Assembly (NCBI GenBank): GCA_025041175.1
Contig: JAKCFJ010000006.1
Coordinates: 124,001-188,000, forward strand
Origin: Halobacteriales archaeon YIM A00010
Lineage (GTDB): Archaea; Halobacteriota; Halobacteria; Halobacteriales; Haloarculaceae
Length of the DNA: 64,000 nt
Reading direction: 5' to 3'
The notes below the pieces were generated by a model that saw only the letters and a program-made list of their open reading frames with translations, had not been told where the DNA came from and did no database searches. Below are positions 32,939-42,411 of the stretch, one piece after another; position 1 is the first letter of the stretch, and each line of letters starts with the position of its first letter. Position numbers and translations under genes: made by a program.

Positions 32939-33217
32939 CTATCCCAAAGATACCATACCAGAGGAGAGAACACTGACCTCCTTCCCGGTATACACGGCGA
33001 GGTTCTCGCCTCGACGAAAGGTGGTTTCGGAAGCAATCCAGGACGAGTCGGTTCCAAAGCGACTCTTCCTACGCAGCTCAGTCCGGCTTGCCGAGATATG
33101 TCGTTCGGACAGTATCGCCGTCACGCCACTTCCCCCACCGATAGGGACCGTGTGGACAGCCGTCGCAACCAGGCCCGCACGGGACCTTATAAGGCGATTG
33201 ACCGGCGATCGAGTCAC
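32939..33217 (-). CDS. Possible small protein downstream of repH, 92 aa
   Basis: A GTG start overlapping the repH stop codon (GTGA), the coupling seen elsewhere here. The product (VHTVPIGGGSGVTAILSERH ... ENLAVYTG) has strands that could form a small beta protein. It is less acidic than its neighbours, and plus-strand frames overlap it, so support is only the overlap. Confidence 0.35.
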   Translation of the reverse strand: MTRSPVNRLIRSRAGLVATAVHTVPIGGGSGVTAILSERHISASRTELRRKSRFGTDSSWIASETTFRRGENLAVYTGKEVSVLSSGMVSLG

Positions 33218-36200
33218 GCTGGGAGTTGGGCCTGCACCGTCTCGGGCTCGGTACCGAGCCGAGAGGTCACCTCAAACGGGCCGTCAATCCACTCACCCGG
33301 ACCATGCAGACTACCGCCTCCCTCCTTACCGAATAACCAGTAGATCGTGTCAATCCATGGCCTGAGCCACGGCCATCGATCGATAGCAGGCCGGAGATCC
33401 GGGGGCCAGCCCACGAGTCCGTCGGAGATCTCTGTGTCTGCATCGGCCGCATCGCCCAGCCCACGAGCTTCGATGAGACCGTGAACAACGTACCGAACCA
33501 TCGACTGTCCGTCCTCACCGTCACCGTCAGGAAGGAACAACGGTCGAGGAGCGTCTCGATCACCGCATTCGTCACGGAGCGGGAGTGTCAGCCGGTAATA
33601 CGTGGGTTTCCCTGGTCCTAGATCATCGATGGCTAACAGTCCGATCGCTTCCAGAACATCCCGATGGTTGCGAATCGATTGCTTCGAGACGCCCGCTCTC
33701 TCAGCCAGTTCGCCGGTTGACAACGGTTCGGTCGCGGTCAAGAGTGTATACACGAGCTTCGACCGAGCGCTCTTGCGCCGTGACCCATCCTCGTCGGTAT
33801 CGAGATTCGGGAGTAACGCCTCCGGATCGAGCGTACTCAACGCAAATCGCACCTCATCAAGACGGATGTCTCGCTCGAAATCATGAGCGGACGCTAGCCC
33901 TGACAACGCCTCGGCGGTTCTGAATACGCTGTCGGTGAACGCGGCCAGCAACGCCGATGCTGAGCGGGTTAGCGTGAGGTCTTTCATCTCGCAGAGCCGC
34001 TCAGCGGCTTCATCGACGGTTGCTTTACGGGTCGCCTGGCCGATCGACAACTCCACGAGGAACGGCGTGTAATTCCGTTCACCCTCTTGGAGTTCCATCT
34101 CACCCGCTGTTTCGAGATCAGTCAAGTCACTCGCCCAGCGGTCGATTTCCGGCCCACGGAGCACCCACTGGCCGAAACACTCGCCCGTCGGATCAACGTC
34201 GTCGACGTTCGGACAGCCGAGCGAGTCGGCGCGGATCTCGTCATCGTCCTCGTACAAGATCCTGTGGGCAGGGTAGCCGCCATACCGGGAGACGACGGCG
34301 ATGTGTTTGGCGAGCGTCTTCTGATAGATCCGTCGACGATCAGGCCGACGCACGCTGTACCGGTCCGGAAACGTCCATTCTTGGGTCACCGACCACCCGA
34401 GCAGCTCGTAGATCCGCATCGCGGTCCCTGCGAGGCCGTGGGCTCGTTGGCAGACAGAGCGAGCGAGTGAGCTATCAAATCCGTCGTCCGTCCGGATCTG
34501 CGGCACATCCTTGATGATCCCCACGTACTCCGCGGTGAGTTCCTCACGGTAGTCCTCGCCGTTTGCACTCTGTTCGGGAAGACAGCCGAGTTGGTAGATG
34601 TTTCGCAATGCGGTTGTCGAAACGCCCGCTTCAAGCAGCTTCCCGAGCGGCTCGCCATCCTTGTCGAGATTGTCGGCGGTCAGGATCGTGTTCCGCAACA
34701 AGGGACCCAGTAAGCCAGTACAAATCCGCGTCATGGTGAAGGCAGCAACCGGCGACGGTTGGAGGGATACCACGACCTCTTTCCGATCCTCATTATACCC
34801 AACCAAGCAATCACGCGGTTGCTCACGGGTGGGAGCCGCTTCATCAGCGAGAGCAATGTCAGCACCGCTATTTTCGCCAGTACAAGACGCAACGACGGCG
34901 TGTTGATGAGCAGGAGGCAACCAAAAACACCGCGACCCAGGCGCATCATCATCCCCAGCGGGAGCGGTAGTGGTGGCGGTGCCGTCGGCGGTGCTGTCGG
35001 CGGCAGAAGCCGATCCCTTCCCCTCCTCCCGTGCTCGCGCTGAACACACGGACTTGTGGGGGGATTTTGGGGGGGCAGTCAGATCGCCAGTCGACGGCTC
35101 CGATGACTCCGCTTTTGAATCCGGAATGGTCTCATAGTCGTCTAAGCGGCGCTGTGCGTGCCGTTCTTGTTCACGCAGATCGAGGAGCGCCTCGCCCGCT
35201 GGAAGCAGCTGCACGACCGCATCGGCGTTGAGCTGATCGACGCTCACGACGTCGAGCTCGCGGAGCCGGTCGACCCGTTTTTGGACGCCGTTCGCGGAGA
35301 TCCCAAACTTCGAATCCTGCCGGAGCGCAGCGAACTGCCGGCGATTCGATGGAGCGCCAGCGAGTACCTCGAGCACCTCGAAGTACGCGTGCTCGGGGCC
35401 GAGCTCGGCCAGCGCGCGCTCGGCAACATCCTGTGGAGAACCTGCTGGGCAACTCGCATCAGTCCGGTACGGATCTGGGGCCTCAGTCACACAGGCGGTC
35501 GGGAGATCGTCGGCGTGGTGGGCTAGCAGCTTCTTGGGGAGGATGCGACCGGGACAGACCAGCCGGATGTCGATCCCGACCGAGAGGTCAGTCAGGAACT
35601 GCAGAAACGTCTCGCGTTGGTTGCGCTGATAGTCCTCGAAAAACGCGTGCGAGAGCCGGATCGTGATCGTGGGCACAACGTCACAGGCGACGAACAGCGC
35701 GACCGGGCCGTTGATGATATCCGATCGTTCGGTATTCCCGATCGGCGTTGCACCACCTAGTTGGCGCGTCAGCCGGACGATCGCAGCCCAGTCGTCGTCG
35801 GTCGGATGGCGTTTCAACGCATCGAGGAGATACTCGGCATACGCGGGGCTGTCCGCGCTTGCAGGAGCAGTCGCGCCACCGGCTTCAACGAGTGTCGCCC
35901 ACGCTTCGCGGTATCCATCGCCACGCAGCGTGTTGAGCGCGTCGTGAAGCCGGTCGGGGAGCTGGCCGTCCCATGCCTGTTTCCAGAGCTTCGTTGGAGC
36001 GATCGGCGGCTTGATGAGTCGGGCGTCGGTCGCCTCGGGCAACGTTTCTGGTGTCGTGAGCGTGAGCCCCGCCTGTGCTGGGGCATCCGGCTCCGCTCGG
36101 TCGCTGAATGGCGTCGGGGTGGGCTCCGCGCTGGCGTCAGTCGGGGGGACACTCTCCTCGACGAGCTGCTCGAGCTCTCGTTCTCGGCGGTCGAGGTAGA

Positions 36201-36609
36201 TCTCGGCGGCGTTCTCGAATTTCTCGTCTCGATCGAGAACTTCCTCGGCAGCACTCGCGTACAACTCCTGTTGGATCCACTCACTCCGCTCGATCGCTTG
36301 CTGGACGTCGGCCTCGTACAGCTCGTCATACCGCGAGAGATAATCCTCGGCCCACTCACCGAGAACAGCATAGTCGTCTTCACGATCGTACTCCTCGTGA
36401 TGCCCCGCTCGTTGAGCAGCTACGCGTGCCCGGAGTTCGCAGATGGTGTCCTGGTCATCGGCCTGCGCGAGCGCGCGGAGCTGTTTGGTCTTCTGCGTCA
36501 AGCCACACTGTGGGCAGTCTGACGTCTCGTGCTCGTGGCGGTCAGCGATGATCCACAGCGATTCACACTCCGAACAGCCGACGACCGCAAAGCGGGGAGT
36601 GGCGCTCAT
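33214..36609 (-). CDS. repH: RepH-like plasmid replication protein, 1131 aa
   Basis: An N-terminal zinc ribbon of DUF5817 type (VVGCSECESLWIIADR ... CPQCG) leads into a charged helical region. A winged helix lies at about 415-470 (FAALRQDSKFGISANGVQKR), followed by a low-complexity linker (about 490-570), a large helical domain and a C-terminal winged helix (LSTGELAERAGVSKQSIRNH) with an ISDGLVGWPPDLRP tail. Length and order match the roughly 1000-residue RepH initiators of haloarchaeal plasmids; the biochemical activity of the family is poorly known. It is the largest gene of the maintenance region. A second, ruined copy of the C-terminus is at 41628-42060. Confidence 0.65.
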   Translation of the reverse strand: MSATPRFAVVGCSECESLWIIADRHEHETSDCPQCGLTQKTKQLRALAQADDQDTICELRARVAAQRAGHHEEYDREDDYAVLGEWAEDYLSRYDELYEADVQQAIERSEWIQQELYASAAEEVLDRDEKFENAAEIYLDRRERELEQLVEESVPPTDASAEPTPTPFSDRAEPDAPAQAGLTLTTPETLPEATDARLIKPPIAPTKLWKQAWDGQLPDRLHDALNTLRGDGYREAWATLVEAGGATAPASADSPAYAEYLLDALKRHPTDDDWAAIVRLTRQLGGATPIGNTERSDIINGPVALFVACDVVPTITIRLSHAFFEDYQRNQRETFLQFLTDLSVGIDIRLVCPGRILPKKLLAHHADDLPTACVTEAPDPYRTDASCPAGSPQDVAERALAELGPEHAYFEVLEVLAGAPSNRRQFAALRQDSKFGISANGVQKRVDRLRELDVVSVDQLNADAVVQLLPAGEALLDLREQERHAQRRLDDYETIPDSKAESSEPSTGDLTAPPKSPHKSVCSARAREEGKGSASAADSTADGTATTTAPAGDDDAPGSRCFWLPPAHQHAVVASCTGENSGADIALADEAAPTREQPRDCLVGYNEDRKEVVVSLQPSPVAAFTMTRICTGLLGPLLRNTILTADNLDKDGEPLGKLLEAGVSTTALRNIYQLGCLPEQSANGEDYREELTAEYVGIIKDVPQIRTDDGFDSSLARSVCQRAHGLAGTAMRIYELLGWSVTQEWTFPDRYSVRRPDRRRIYQKTLAKHIAVVSRYGGYPAHRILYEDDDEIRADSLGCPNVDDVDPTGECFGQWVLRGPEIDRWASDLTDLETAGEMELQEGERNYTPFLVELSIGQATRKATVDEAAERLCEMKDLTLTRSASALLAAFTDSVFRTAEALSGLASAHDFERDIRLDEVRFALSTLDPEALLPNLDTDEDGSRRKSARSKLVYTLLTATEPLSTGELAERAGVSKQSIRNHRDVLEAIGLLAIDDLGPGKPTYYRLTLPLRDECGDRDAPRPLFLPDGDGEDGQSMVRYVVHGLIEARGLGDAADADTEISDGLVGWPPDLRPAIDRWPWLRPWIDTIYWLFGKEGGGSLHGPGEWIDGPFEVTSRLGTEPETVQAQLPA

Positions 36610-37029
36610 GCTGGCCCACCTCGACAGCTATCGCTCATCAAATCGTTGGCGTGCGATGTGAGGCCGTATGTCAATGCGCCGGTCGTCGTGTAGGGGCTAC
36701 AGCTCTCGTAGTCGGTCATGCACCGCGCTGCTGGCACGTCGACTCGATTTCAGAGCCGCTCAGTGCGCGCAGAATGATCGGGCGATGGCGAGCACCGTAG
36801 CTGTCACTCACCCAACCCAAATCATTAAGCCGCCTCAGCAAGAAACCACAGGTATAACGACAGAACCGCCGGGGGTATCGGGTGGTGGGACACCCTTCGA
36901 ACCCTGGCGGATTCCTGTGGTCTCTTGACGTGTGTAGTGTTGTCTGTGTGTTTTCGCCTAGCCTTCCCCTCCGCAGTCTTATAAAACCGGGGGACCGTCC
37001 GCCGTGCGTCTGACGATTCCCCATGCTGA
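36610..37029. other. Gene-free stretch between repH and the small operon
   Basis: 420 bases. Frames on both strands are arginine-rich shadows. It must contain the repH promoter; an AT-poor sequence with no obvious repeat or TATA box is all I see. Confidence 0.5.
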
Positions 37030-37251
37030 TCATGGTGCGTCCTCGTCGAGACGAATGGACCCATCTTGATAGCTCTCCCAGAGGTCAGTCGCATCCCCGG
37101 CATCGAGTCGCTGGTCACTTCCGGCGGTGAGGATCACGGTGTCGGCCTCGAGTGTCGTAATTCGACACGGGCCAGCGCGCACGTCGGTGATCTGTTCGCC
37201 TTCGGTGAGACCAGCGTCTCGACAGGCTTCGAGCGCGTTTTTGGGCGTCAT
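37030..37251 (-). CDS. Hypothetical protein, 73 aa
   Basis: Small, acidic, unrecognised, with a strand-rich middle (GPCRITTLEADTVILTAGSD). It overlaps the upstream gene by four bases. Third gene of a coupled trio that reads toward repH. Confidence 0.55.
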   Translation of the reverse strand: MTPKNALEACRDAGLTEGEQITDVRAGPCRITTLEADTVILTAGSDQRLDAGDATDLWESYQDGSIRLDEDAP

Positions 37252-37640
37252 ACGCTCTCCTCCGCGTTCGAAGAACCGTGGTCAGCAACGGTCGCCTCGA
37301 ACTCTTGGGGAGACATGTTCTTGAGTGTCGTTGCGAGTTGTGGCCCGCTCCCGCCGGTCGCTGCCGTCTCCTTGCCGTCGCACCCCTTGTACTGACAGCC
37401 CTCCCACGTCGGATCCAGCGATTCATAGCGACTGAGTACCCACTTATCATCATCGCCCCCGGTCACGTGCTCACACCGGGGGGTGATCGCCCCGTCGTGA
37501 GCAAATTGATTGAGATCGACCCGGTGGAAGCAGCCGTGGGCGTACGGTGACAGGCGGCGACACACCAGTTCAGCTCCGCTCGCATCGACGAGTTGGCGCT
37601 GGCCATCGCGCTCGACGAGCCGCGGTTCACCGTCGATCAC
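37248..37640 (-). CDS. Hypothetical protein with Cys/His residues, 130 aa
   Basis: Contains ELVCRRLSPYAHGCFHRVDL, RCEHV and CQYKGCDG, enough Cys/His ligands for a zinc site, and an acidic C-terminus (QEFEATVADHGSSNAEES). Family unknown. It overlaps both neighbours by four bases, so it is translated in a coupled operon. Confidence 0.6.
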   Translation of the reverse strand: MIDGEPRLVERDGQRQLVDASGAELVCRRLSPYAHGCFHRVDLNQFAHDGAITPRCEHVTGGDDDKWVLSRYESLDPTWEGCQYKGCDGKETAATGGSGPQLATTLKNMSPQEFEATVADHGSSNAEESV

Positions 37641-37978
37641 GGCTCATCACCTCCCCGTCGAGCCGTTCGGAAGGCTTCTATGGTCGTGTTTTCTGGTTCT
37701 TCCCGCTCGATCCGATACTCGTCGGGGTTATCCTTCTGGTACGGGGAGATCCCTCGTCTCGCCGCTTTTGCGATCGTCGAGCGAGGGAGAGCGTGTCCCT
37801 CTGGACAGCTAGGGATCCCGCTCGGTTGCCGCCGGTGGTTGCTATTAGGGTCCAGGAAAACTGCTCTCTGGAAATCGACTGCTGTCTTGCGCTTGGTCTG
37901 TTCTACTGTTTGTGGTCGGAGGTCAGCGTTACCGCTAAGGTATTCCGTGACCAATGTCTGGCTAGCTCGCTGTGACAT
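37637..37978 (-). CDS. Hypothetical protein, 113 aa, operon leader gene
   Basis: Polar, basic in the middle (FLDPNSNHRRQPSGIPSCPE), unrecognised. First gene of the three-gene unit upstream of repH; its promoter must lie in the 330 bases to the right. Confidence 0.5.
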   Translation of the reverse strand: MSQRASQTLVTEYLSGNADLRPQTVEQTKRKTAVDFQRAVFLDPNSNHRRQPSGIPSCPEGHALPRSTIAKAARRGISPYQKDNPDEYRIEREEPENTTIEAFRTARRGGDEP

Positions 37979-38311
37979 CGTTTTCCTGTCTTGGGTTCAT
38001 CTTTCGATCGGTACGGTGACAGGATGCGACAATCAGCGGGTGTGGCTCGAACAATCGGGGCTACCATCCCCGCAGCCCGTGAGGTGCCGAAACACCTTTG
38101 ATCAATGGGCGTATATGTTCGACTGTGCGCTGAGCCAACAGCGCAGTGCTGATCGCCTGGGGGGTCCTGTCAGACGTTCACCCAGGTGATTTCCATTTTC
38201 AGGAAACCATCGCGTTAAAGACTCTTCTACCTCCCGGCCAATAAAACTATCCTTCGCATGCGTAAACTGGGAATGAGATAGTTGTTTGTGCCGGGGGGAG
38301 TTGTTGGATGT
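37979..38311. other. Gene-free stretch between divergent genes
   Basis: 333 bases with promoters implied on both sides. AT-rich toward 38200-38300, short GGGGCTACCATCCCC dyad near 38060; nothing else recognised. Confidence 0.4.
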
Positions 38312-38617
38312 ATGCCGGAACCCAGTGACGACCTGCCACTTGCGTCGTGGTTCCATCCTGCTGATCGAGCACTGTTGCGTTTCTATGGAGGACACAGGGA
38401 TGGGAAATTTGAATGTCCCCCTAGCCCGGCTGGTCGGAATGTGGACATCAGCGAAGTTCATGCTCGTGATCGTGTGCGAGTCCTGAGCGATGCCGGATTG
38501 TTCGAACAAACAAACACGAGCTACCGAATCACTGATCTCGGTTTGCGGTATGTCAGGGGAGAGATGTGCAGGGAGGACCTGGAAGCTCTTGATCCTGCTT
38601 CCGAGAACCACGGGTAG
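38312..38617 (+). CDS. Winged-helix transcriptional regulator, 101 aa
   Basis: SWFHPADRALLRFYGGH opens a compact winged helix, continued by VDISEVHARDRVRVLSDAGL (helix and recognition helix) and the wing YRITDLGLRYVRGEM. The pattern resembles haloarchaeal viral/plasmid repressors of the phiH1 type. ATG 38312 is preferred over an upstream GTG because the added residues are unstructured. Confidence 0.65.
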   Translation: MPEPSDDLPLASWFHPADRALLRFYGGHRDGKFECPPSPAGRNVDISEVHARDRVRVLSDAGLFEQTNTSYRITDLGLRYVRGEMCREDLEALDPASENHG

Positions 38618-38878
38618 GCGGCTTCCTTGGGTTCGGCCTTCGATGCAGTCAGTCTCTGTCGGCGTCAGCGGTTCTCACCTAGCCATAATTCTCGGGGGAT
38701 CGGTAATATTTTCACCGGCGTTTACACTGTCAAAGTGTGTGAAATTGATGCAGTCTTATTATCATATTTACCGGCGGTAGCGTGGAGTAGTTGACTTGGG
38801 AAAACTAGTTCCAGAGGGAAGATAGGATATCTCGCCTACGATGTGGGGTGATCTCGATCGCGTGATCCTTCAACAAGT

Positions 38879-39979
38879 TTATATTTTATTCTCTATTTCT
38901 GAGGTTGAATAAGCTTTTGCGCGGTAGGATTCGTATAGGTTGATGCCCCAGTCGACTAGTCGGTCGTTCGTGCTGACAACCATCGCAATTTGCTTCCCAC
39001 TCCCAAATTCGTTGTACGCTCCGATAGCGACTTTCCGATCGTCATAAAGTCCGATTCCAAGCGTGTGTGGATGGTCAAGCACCAATGGCTCGTAGTGCTC
39101 ATATTTCGAATCACGGATCGCGTATTGCAATTGGGGCTCTTCGAGGGCTTTGAGATACGTGGGCAGATCTAGGATTGCCTCGGCTTCAACGCCGAGTTTG
39201 AGAAGCCCGTGATAAGCGTGGAACAGGACTGGATTAAAAATGGAGCATAATGCTCGGAAGTGAGTGATCTTCCGATCGTAGAGCTTCAGGGCTGTCCAAA
39301 GCACTGACGAGGGCTTGGCGGGGGTGGAAACGACCAGATCAGCATCGGCCAACTCGTGAATTGGGAAGGTGGCATCGGCTGGCGAGAGCCGCTGGAGCCA
39401 CGGTGCTTTTTCGATGAGTTGTTCGACGCCGGTCGCCAGATCGCCGTAGGCATCTAGGACGCGTGTTCCATCGGATGTGATCTGCTGCTGTCGGCCGTTG
39501 TCCGTACTCCAGCCGTACTCTGAGAACACGTCGAGGATACGCCCGACTGTGGGACGCGATGGGGAGCTATCAGCTGCTTGTTGCAATTCGCACATCCGGT
39601 AGGGACGTTTTTCAAGCTCTTTTAAGATTGCGACTGGATGCATAGAGCGGGTTAGATATGATAACTTTTCAATTGGAATGGATTGAAGACACGTCTCGAT
39701 AACGTCCAGCAGCAATATGCCACCAGCGGTGAGCTCAACCCCCGCTTCATAGCTATTGGCCATTCCTCGATCGCGGAGGACTGCAAGATGGGTGGAGACC
39801 GCTTGTCGTGAAATGTCGGTCTGTCGGGCGATATCGGTCTGTGCGACTGGATTTGAACAGGCCTTGAGCTCCCGCAGTACCGTGAGACATGTTGAATCGA
39901 CTGTCTCGTTGATCGTGTGACGCACTACGAGGTCTTCGCCTGTCAGAGGGTTCTTAGCGTGTCGTTCGTGAGCTGTCAT
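38879..39979 (-). CDS. FilR1-type transcriptional regulator with two winged helices, 366 aa
   Basis: First winged helix about 25-95 (TDIARQTDISRQAVSTHLAV), second about 110-185 (MCELQQAADSSPSRPTVGRI). The C-terminal half (LVVSTPAKPSSVLWTALKLY through LGIGLYDDRKVAIGAYNEFG to VDWGINLYESYRAKA) is the FilR1 ligand-sensing domain. Divergent to the P450 gene with 182 bases between starts, so it most likely regulates that gene and itself. Confidence 0.85.
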   Translation of the reverse strand: MTAHERHAKNPLTGEDLVVRHTINETVDSTCLTVLRELKACSNPVAQTDIARQTDISRQAVSTHLAVLRDRGMANSYEAGVELTAGGILLLDVIETCLQSIPIEKLSYLTRSMHPVAILKELEKRPYRMCELQQAADSSPSRPTVGRILDVFSEYGWSTDNGRQQQITSDGTRVLDAYGDLATGVEQLIEKAPWLQRLSPADATFPIHELADADLVVSTPAKPSSVLWTALKLYDRKITHFRALCSIFNPVLFHAYHGLLKLGVEAEAILDLPTYLKALEEPQLQYAIRDSKYEHYEPLVLDHPHTLGIGLYDDRKVAIGAYNEFGSGKQIAMVVSTNDRLVDWGINLYESYRAKAYSTSEIENKI

Positions 39980-40161
39980 AGATTTATTGTTCAGATAACG
40001 TTCTCTTCCGTCTGTTTCAAAGTGACTATCGCATTTGATGATGATATATCTATGGATATTTGATGACCTAATACATTGGTTTAATAAATGTGGTCTCCTT
40101 GTCTGGTAGGTTGGCGTGTAACGCCAGTGGTTTTATTACGTCTATAACTGGAGGTATAAAC

Positions 40162-41505
40162 ATGAATCCACAAACCCGACGCCCCCCGGCCCCAGAGGGG
40201 CTTCCATTGTTCGGTAATACGTTCGAGTTTGCTCGGAGCCCGTTCGAATTTGTTGATAAAGCGATAGATGAATGTGGGGATATTTATCGAATGGAACTGC
40301 CGGGAACAGAGGTCTATGTCTTAGCCAATCCCAAGTATTTCAAGCAGGTTCTGGTGACGGATAGCAACGCGTTCGGGAAGACTCCGGATTTTCACCGAGC
40401 ATTCGGAGACGGACTGCTCTCAACAGAGGGATCGCAATGGAGCCGTCAGCGAGGTATCCTCCAACCGTTGTTCAGTCTAGATCGAATCAAGGAATATGGC
40501 GACTCAATGGTCAACGCCACACAACGTCGACTTGCCACTTGGGAGGGGGGCGAGACTATCGAGATGGAATCAGAAATGCAAGACCTCACCCTCGAAATTC
40601 TCTTTTCAACATTGTTTGGACGCGAACTAGCACCCGGGGAAGGCGATGATCTCCGCACTGCCTCGGATGGGCTTAATAAATGGTTTGCCCCGACATCATG
40701 GCTTCTCCCGAATTGGGTGCCGACACCAGCACGTCGAGAATTTTCCAATTCGATAGAACGTCTCCGAATGGAAATTCGACAGTTGCTCTCGGAGCACAGC
40801 GTTGATTCAGCTTCAGAGAACCAATCAGATATGGATACACTTCTGTCAAAGCTTCAGGACGCACTCGAAGCAAGCGGGCAAGACCATCTGAGCATGGAGG
40901 AAGTTGAGGGACAGATGCTTGCGATGATTTTCGCTGGGTATGAAACCACTGCTGCGGCACTTGGCTTTGCGTGGTACTCGCTTGCAACGAATTCCGATAT
41001 CCAGCAGGCATTTCATGAGGAGATCGATACTGTGTTGGACGGCAATCGTCCCACCTACGACGATATTGAGGATTTAGAACTCACACAGCGAATCGTCACG
41101 GAGACCCTCCGCCTGTACGCACCAGTGCATACGATCCCTCGGCAGTCAACTCAGGATGTCGAAATCAATGGATATCGGATTTCATCCGGCGAGGAAATCC
41201 ATCTCTCCATCATCGCGGTCCATCGTGACGAGCGGTTCTACGATGATCCAGAGACCTTCCGTCCTGATCGATGGACCGACGACTTCGAAGAGGAACTGCC
41301 CGAGTATGCGTTTGTCCCGTTCGGTGGCGGTCGGCGGATGTGCATCGGTCGGGAGTTTGCCCGTCTTGAGGCAACACTAGTGCTGGCGACGATTGGCCAG
41401 CAATGGGAGCTTGCATGGGATGGTGGAGATCCAACGCTCACGATCGAGCCGGAGATCACTACCCAGACGAAAAACGGCCTGCCGCTACGGGTGCAACAGC
41501 GATAG
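40162..41505 (+). CDS. Cytochrome P450, 447 aa
   Basis: All P450 marks are present: I-helix AGYETTAAAL (about 256), K-helix ETLRLY (ExxR), FRPDRW, and the heme-binding loop FGGGRRMCIGREFA (about 386-399), where the cysteine ligates heme. Soluble, without a membrane anchor. The start is ATG 40162 with GGAGGT eight bases upstream; an upstream GTG frame at 40090 is spurious. The substrate is unknown; redox partners are not in the window. The paired FilR1-type regulator suggests induction by a small molecule. Confidence 0.93.
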   Translation: MNPQTRRPPAPEGLPLFGNTFEFARSPFEFVDKAIDECGDIYRMELPGTEVYVLANPKYFKQVLVTDSNAFGKTPDFHRAFGDGLLSTEGSQWSRQRGILQPLFSLDRIKEYGDSMVNATQRRLATWEGGETIEMESEMQDLTLEILFSTLFGRELAPGEGDDLRTASDGLNKWFAPTSWLLPNWVPTPARREFSNSIERLRMEIRQLLSEHSVDSASENQSDMDTLLSKLQDALEASGQDHLSMEEVEGQMLAMIFAGYETTAAALGFAWYSLATNSDIQQAFHEEIDTVLDGNRPTYDDIEDLELTQRIVTETLRLYAPVHTIPRQSTQDVEINGYRISSGEEIHLSIIAVHRDERFYDDPETFRPDRWTDDFEEELPEYAFVPFGGGRRMCIGREFARLEATLVLATIGQQWELAWDGGDPTLTIEPEITTQTKNGLPLRVQQR

Positions 41506-41559
41506 GAAAGCTGGCAACTGATTATTATACGAAACCAAGGAGAATATCTGCGCCTTTGG

Positions 41560-41605
41560 GCACAGGAGGATGTCAACCGGTACTCGCTGTCACCTCCTGG
41601 AGCTG
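41560..41605 (+). mobile_element. Second IS200/IS605-type end scar
   Basis: CACAGGAGGATGTCAACCGG ... CACCTCCTGGAGC resembles the end at 2142-2160. No transposase is left. Confidence 0.35.
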
Positions 41606-41627
41606 AATCTGTGTTGTATCGGGTTCT

Positions 41628-42060
41628 ATCCTGATCGGATGACGATCTTAAACGATCCGTCGATCCAGTCACTTGGTCCACGGAGACTTCCCCCAGCTAT
41701 GCGGCCGAAAGACGACAGATCACATTGATCCATGGACGGAGCCACGGCTACCGCTCGACGGCTGGCTCGAGCGTCGGCGGCCAGCCCACTAACCCATCCG
41801 AGATCTCCGTGGCATCGTAGGCTGCATCAAGCAGTCCACGAGCGTCTAACAGCTCGCAGACGACAGCGCGGATCGATCGATGCTGTGTCTCACCCTCGGG
41901 AACGACGAGATGCCCCGGCTGGGGAGCGTCGGGAGCGCCGCGTTCGTTCCGGAACGGTAGGCGCAGCCGGTAGAGCGTGGCTTTGCCCGCTCCTTGGTCA
42001 TCGATCTCCAACAGCCCGAGTGCTTCGAGATCGTCGCTGGACATTCGAATGTCCCTATGT
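41628..42060 (-). pseudogene. C-terminal RepH relic
   Basis: DDLEALGLLEIDDQGAGKAT through DATEISDGLVGWPPTLEPAV aligns with the last 200 residues of the intact RepH. A TGG to TAG change ends the frame at 41748 where RepH has DRWPWLRPW. Beyond the stop the match continues in another frame (GGSLRGPSDWIDGSFK against GGSLHGPGEWIDGPFE). The N-terminal 900 residues are missing. It is a relic of a second replicon. Confidence 0.8.
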
Positions 42061-42140
42061 CGAATGACACCCGTATGTCGAGTGGTTCGAATGGCTATAC
42101 CACCGTGTCGAATGGATACTAACGTGTCGAGTGGCACTGC
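42041..42140. repeat. Iteron-like GTCGARTGG repeats at the RepH relic
   Basis: ACATTCGAATGT palindrome (42042-42053), then GTCGAATG, GTCGAGTGG, TTCGAATGG, GTGTCGAATGG and GTGTCGAGTGG in 90 bases. Near-copy of the tract at 30362-30400. Confidence 0.6.
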
Positions 42141-42187
42141 CGAAATAGACGGAAAAACGCATGACGTAAGTCGAATTCACCCCTAAA

Positions 42188-42403
42188 GTAATTTATGATA
42201 ATCTTGAGCGAGAGCTTTCTGAAGCTGAGATCCCATCGTATCGCCATGTTTCCCGTCGGGTTAAATTTCTAGCTGAAGAGACAGAGATTCTAACACGATA
42301 TAAGGGGAAACGCGGGAAATATATGCTCTCAGATGTTGGAAAGCGGTTTCTTGCTGATGAGTTAACTGAGGAGGAGAGGATGAGACTTGCTAATCTCGAT
42401 TAG
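42188..42403 (+). pseudogene. Winged-helix repressor C-terminal fragment
   Basis: Open frame VIYDNLERELSEAEIPSYRH through VSRRVKFLAEETEILTRYKG and GKYMLSDVGKRFLADELTEE to a stop, the typical second half of haloarchaeal plasmid/viral winged-helix repressors. No start codon is present; an in-frame TAA lies 21 bases before it. The N-terminus was lost at the junction with the iteron tract. Confidence 0.65.
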
Positions 42404-42411
42404 CTGAATTC

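Noticed and set aside
32924-33343. 139-codon plus-strand frame
   Set aside because: Runs into the antisense of repH; Arg/Pro-rich with no start signal.
35761-36522. 253-codon plus-strand frame inside repH
   Set aside because: Shadow of the repH N-terminal coding region.
36895-36925. tRNA-like TTCGAACCCTGG
   Set aside because: The flanking bases do not pair as a TPsiC stem and no other tRNA arm is present.
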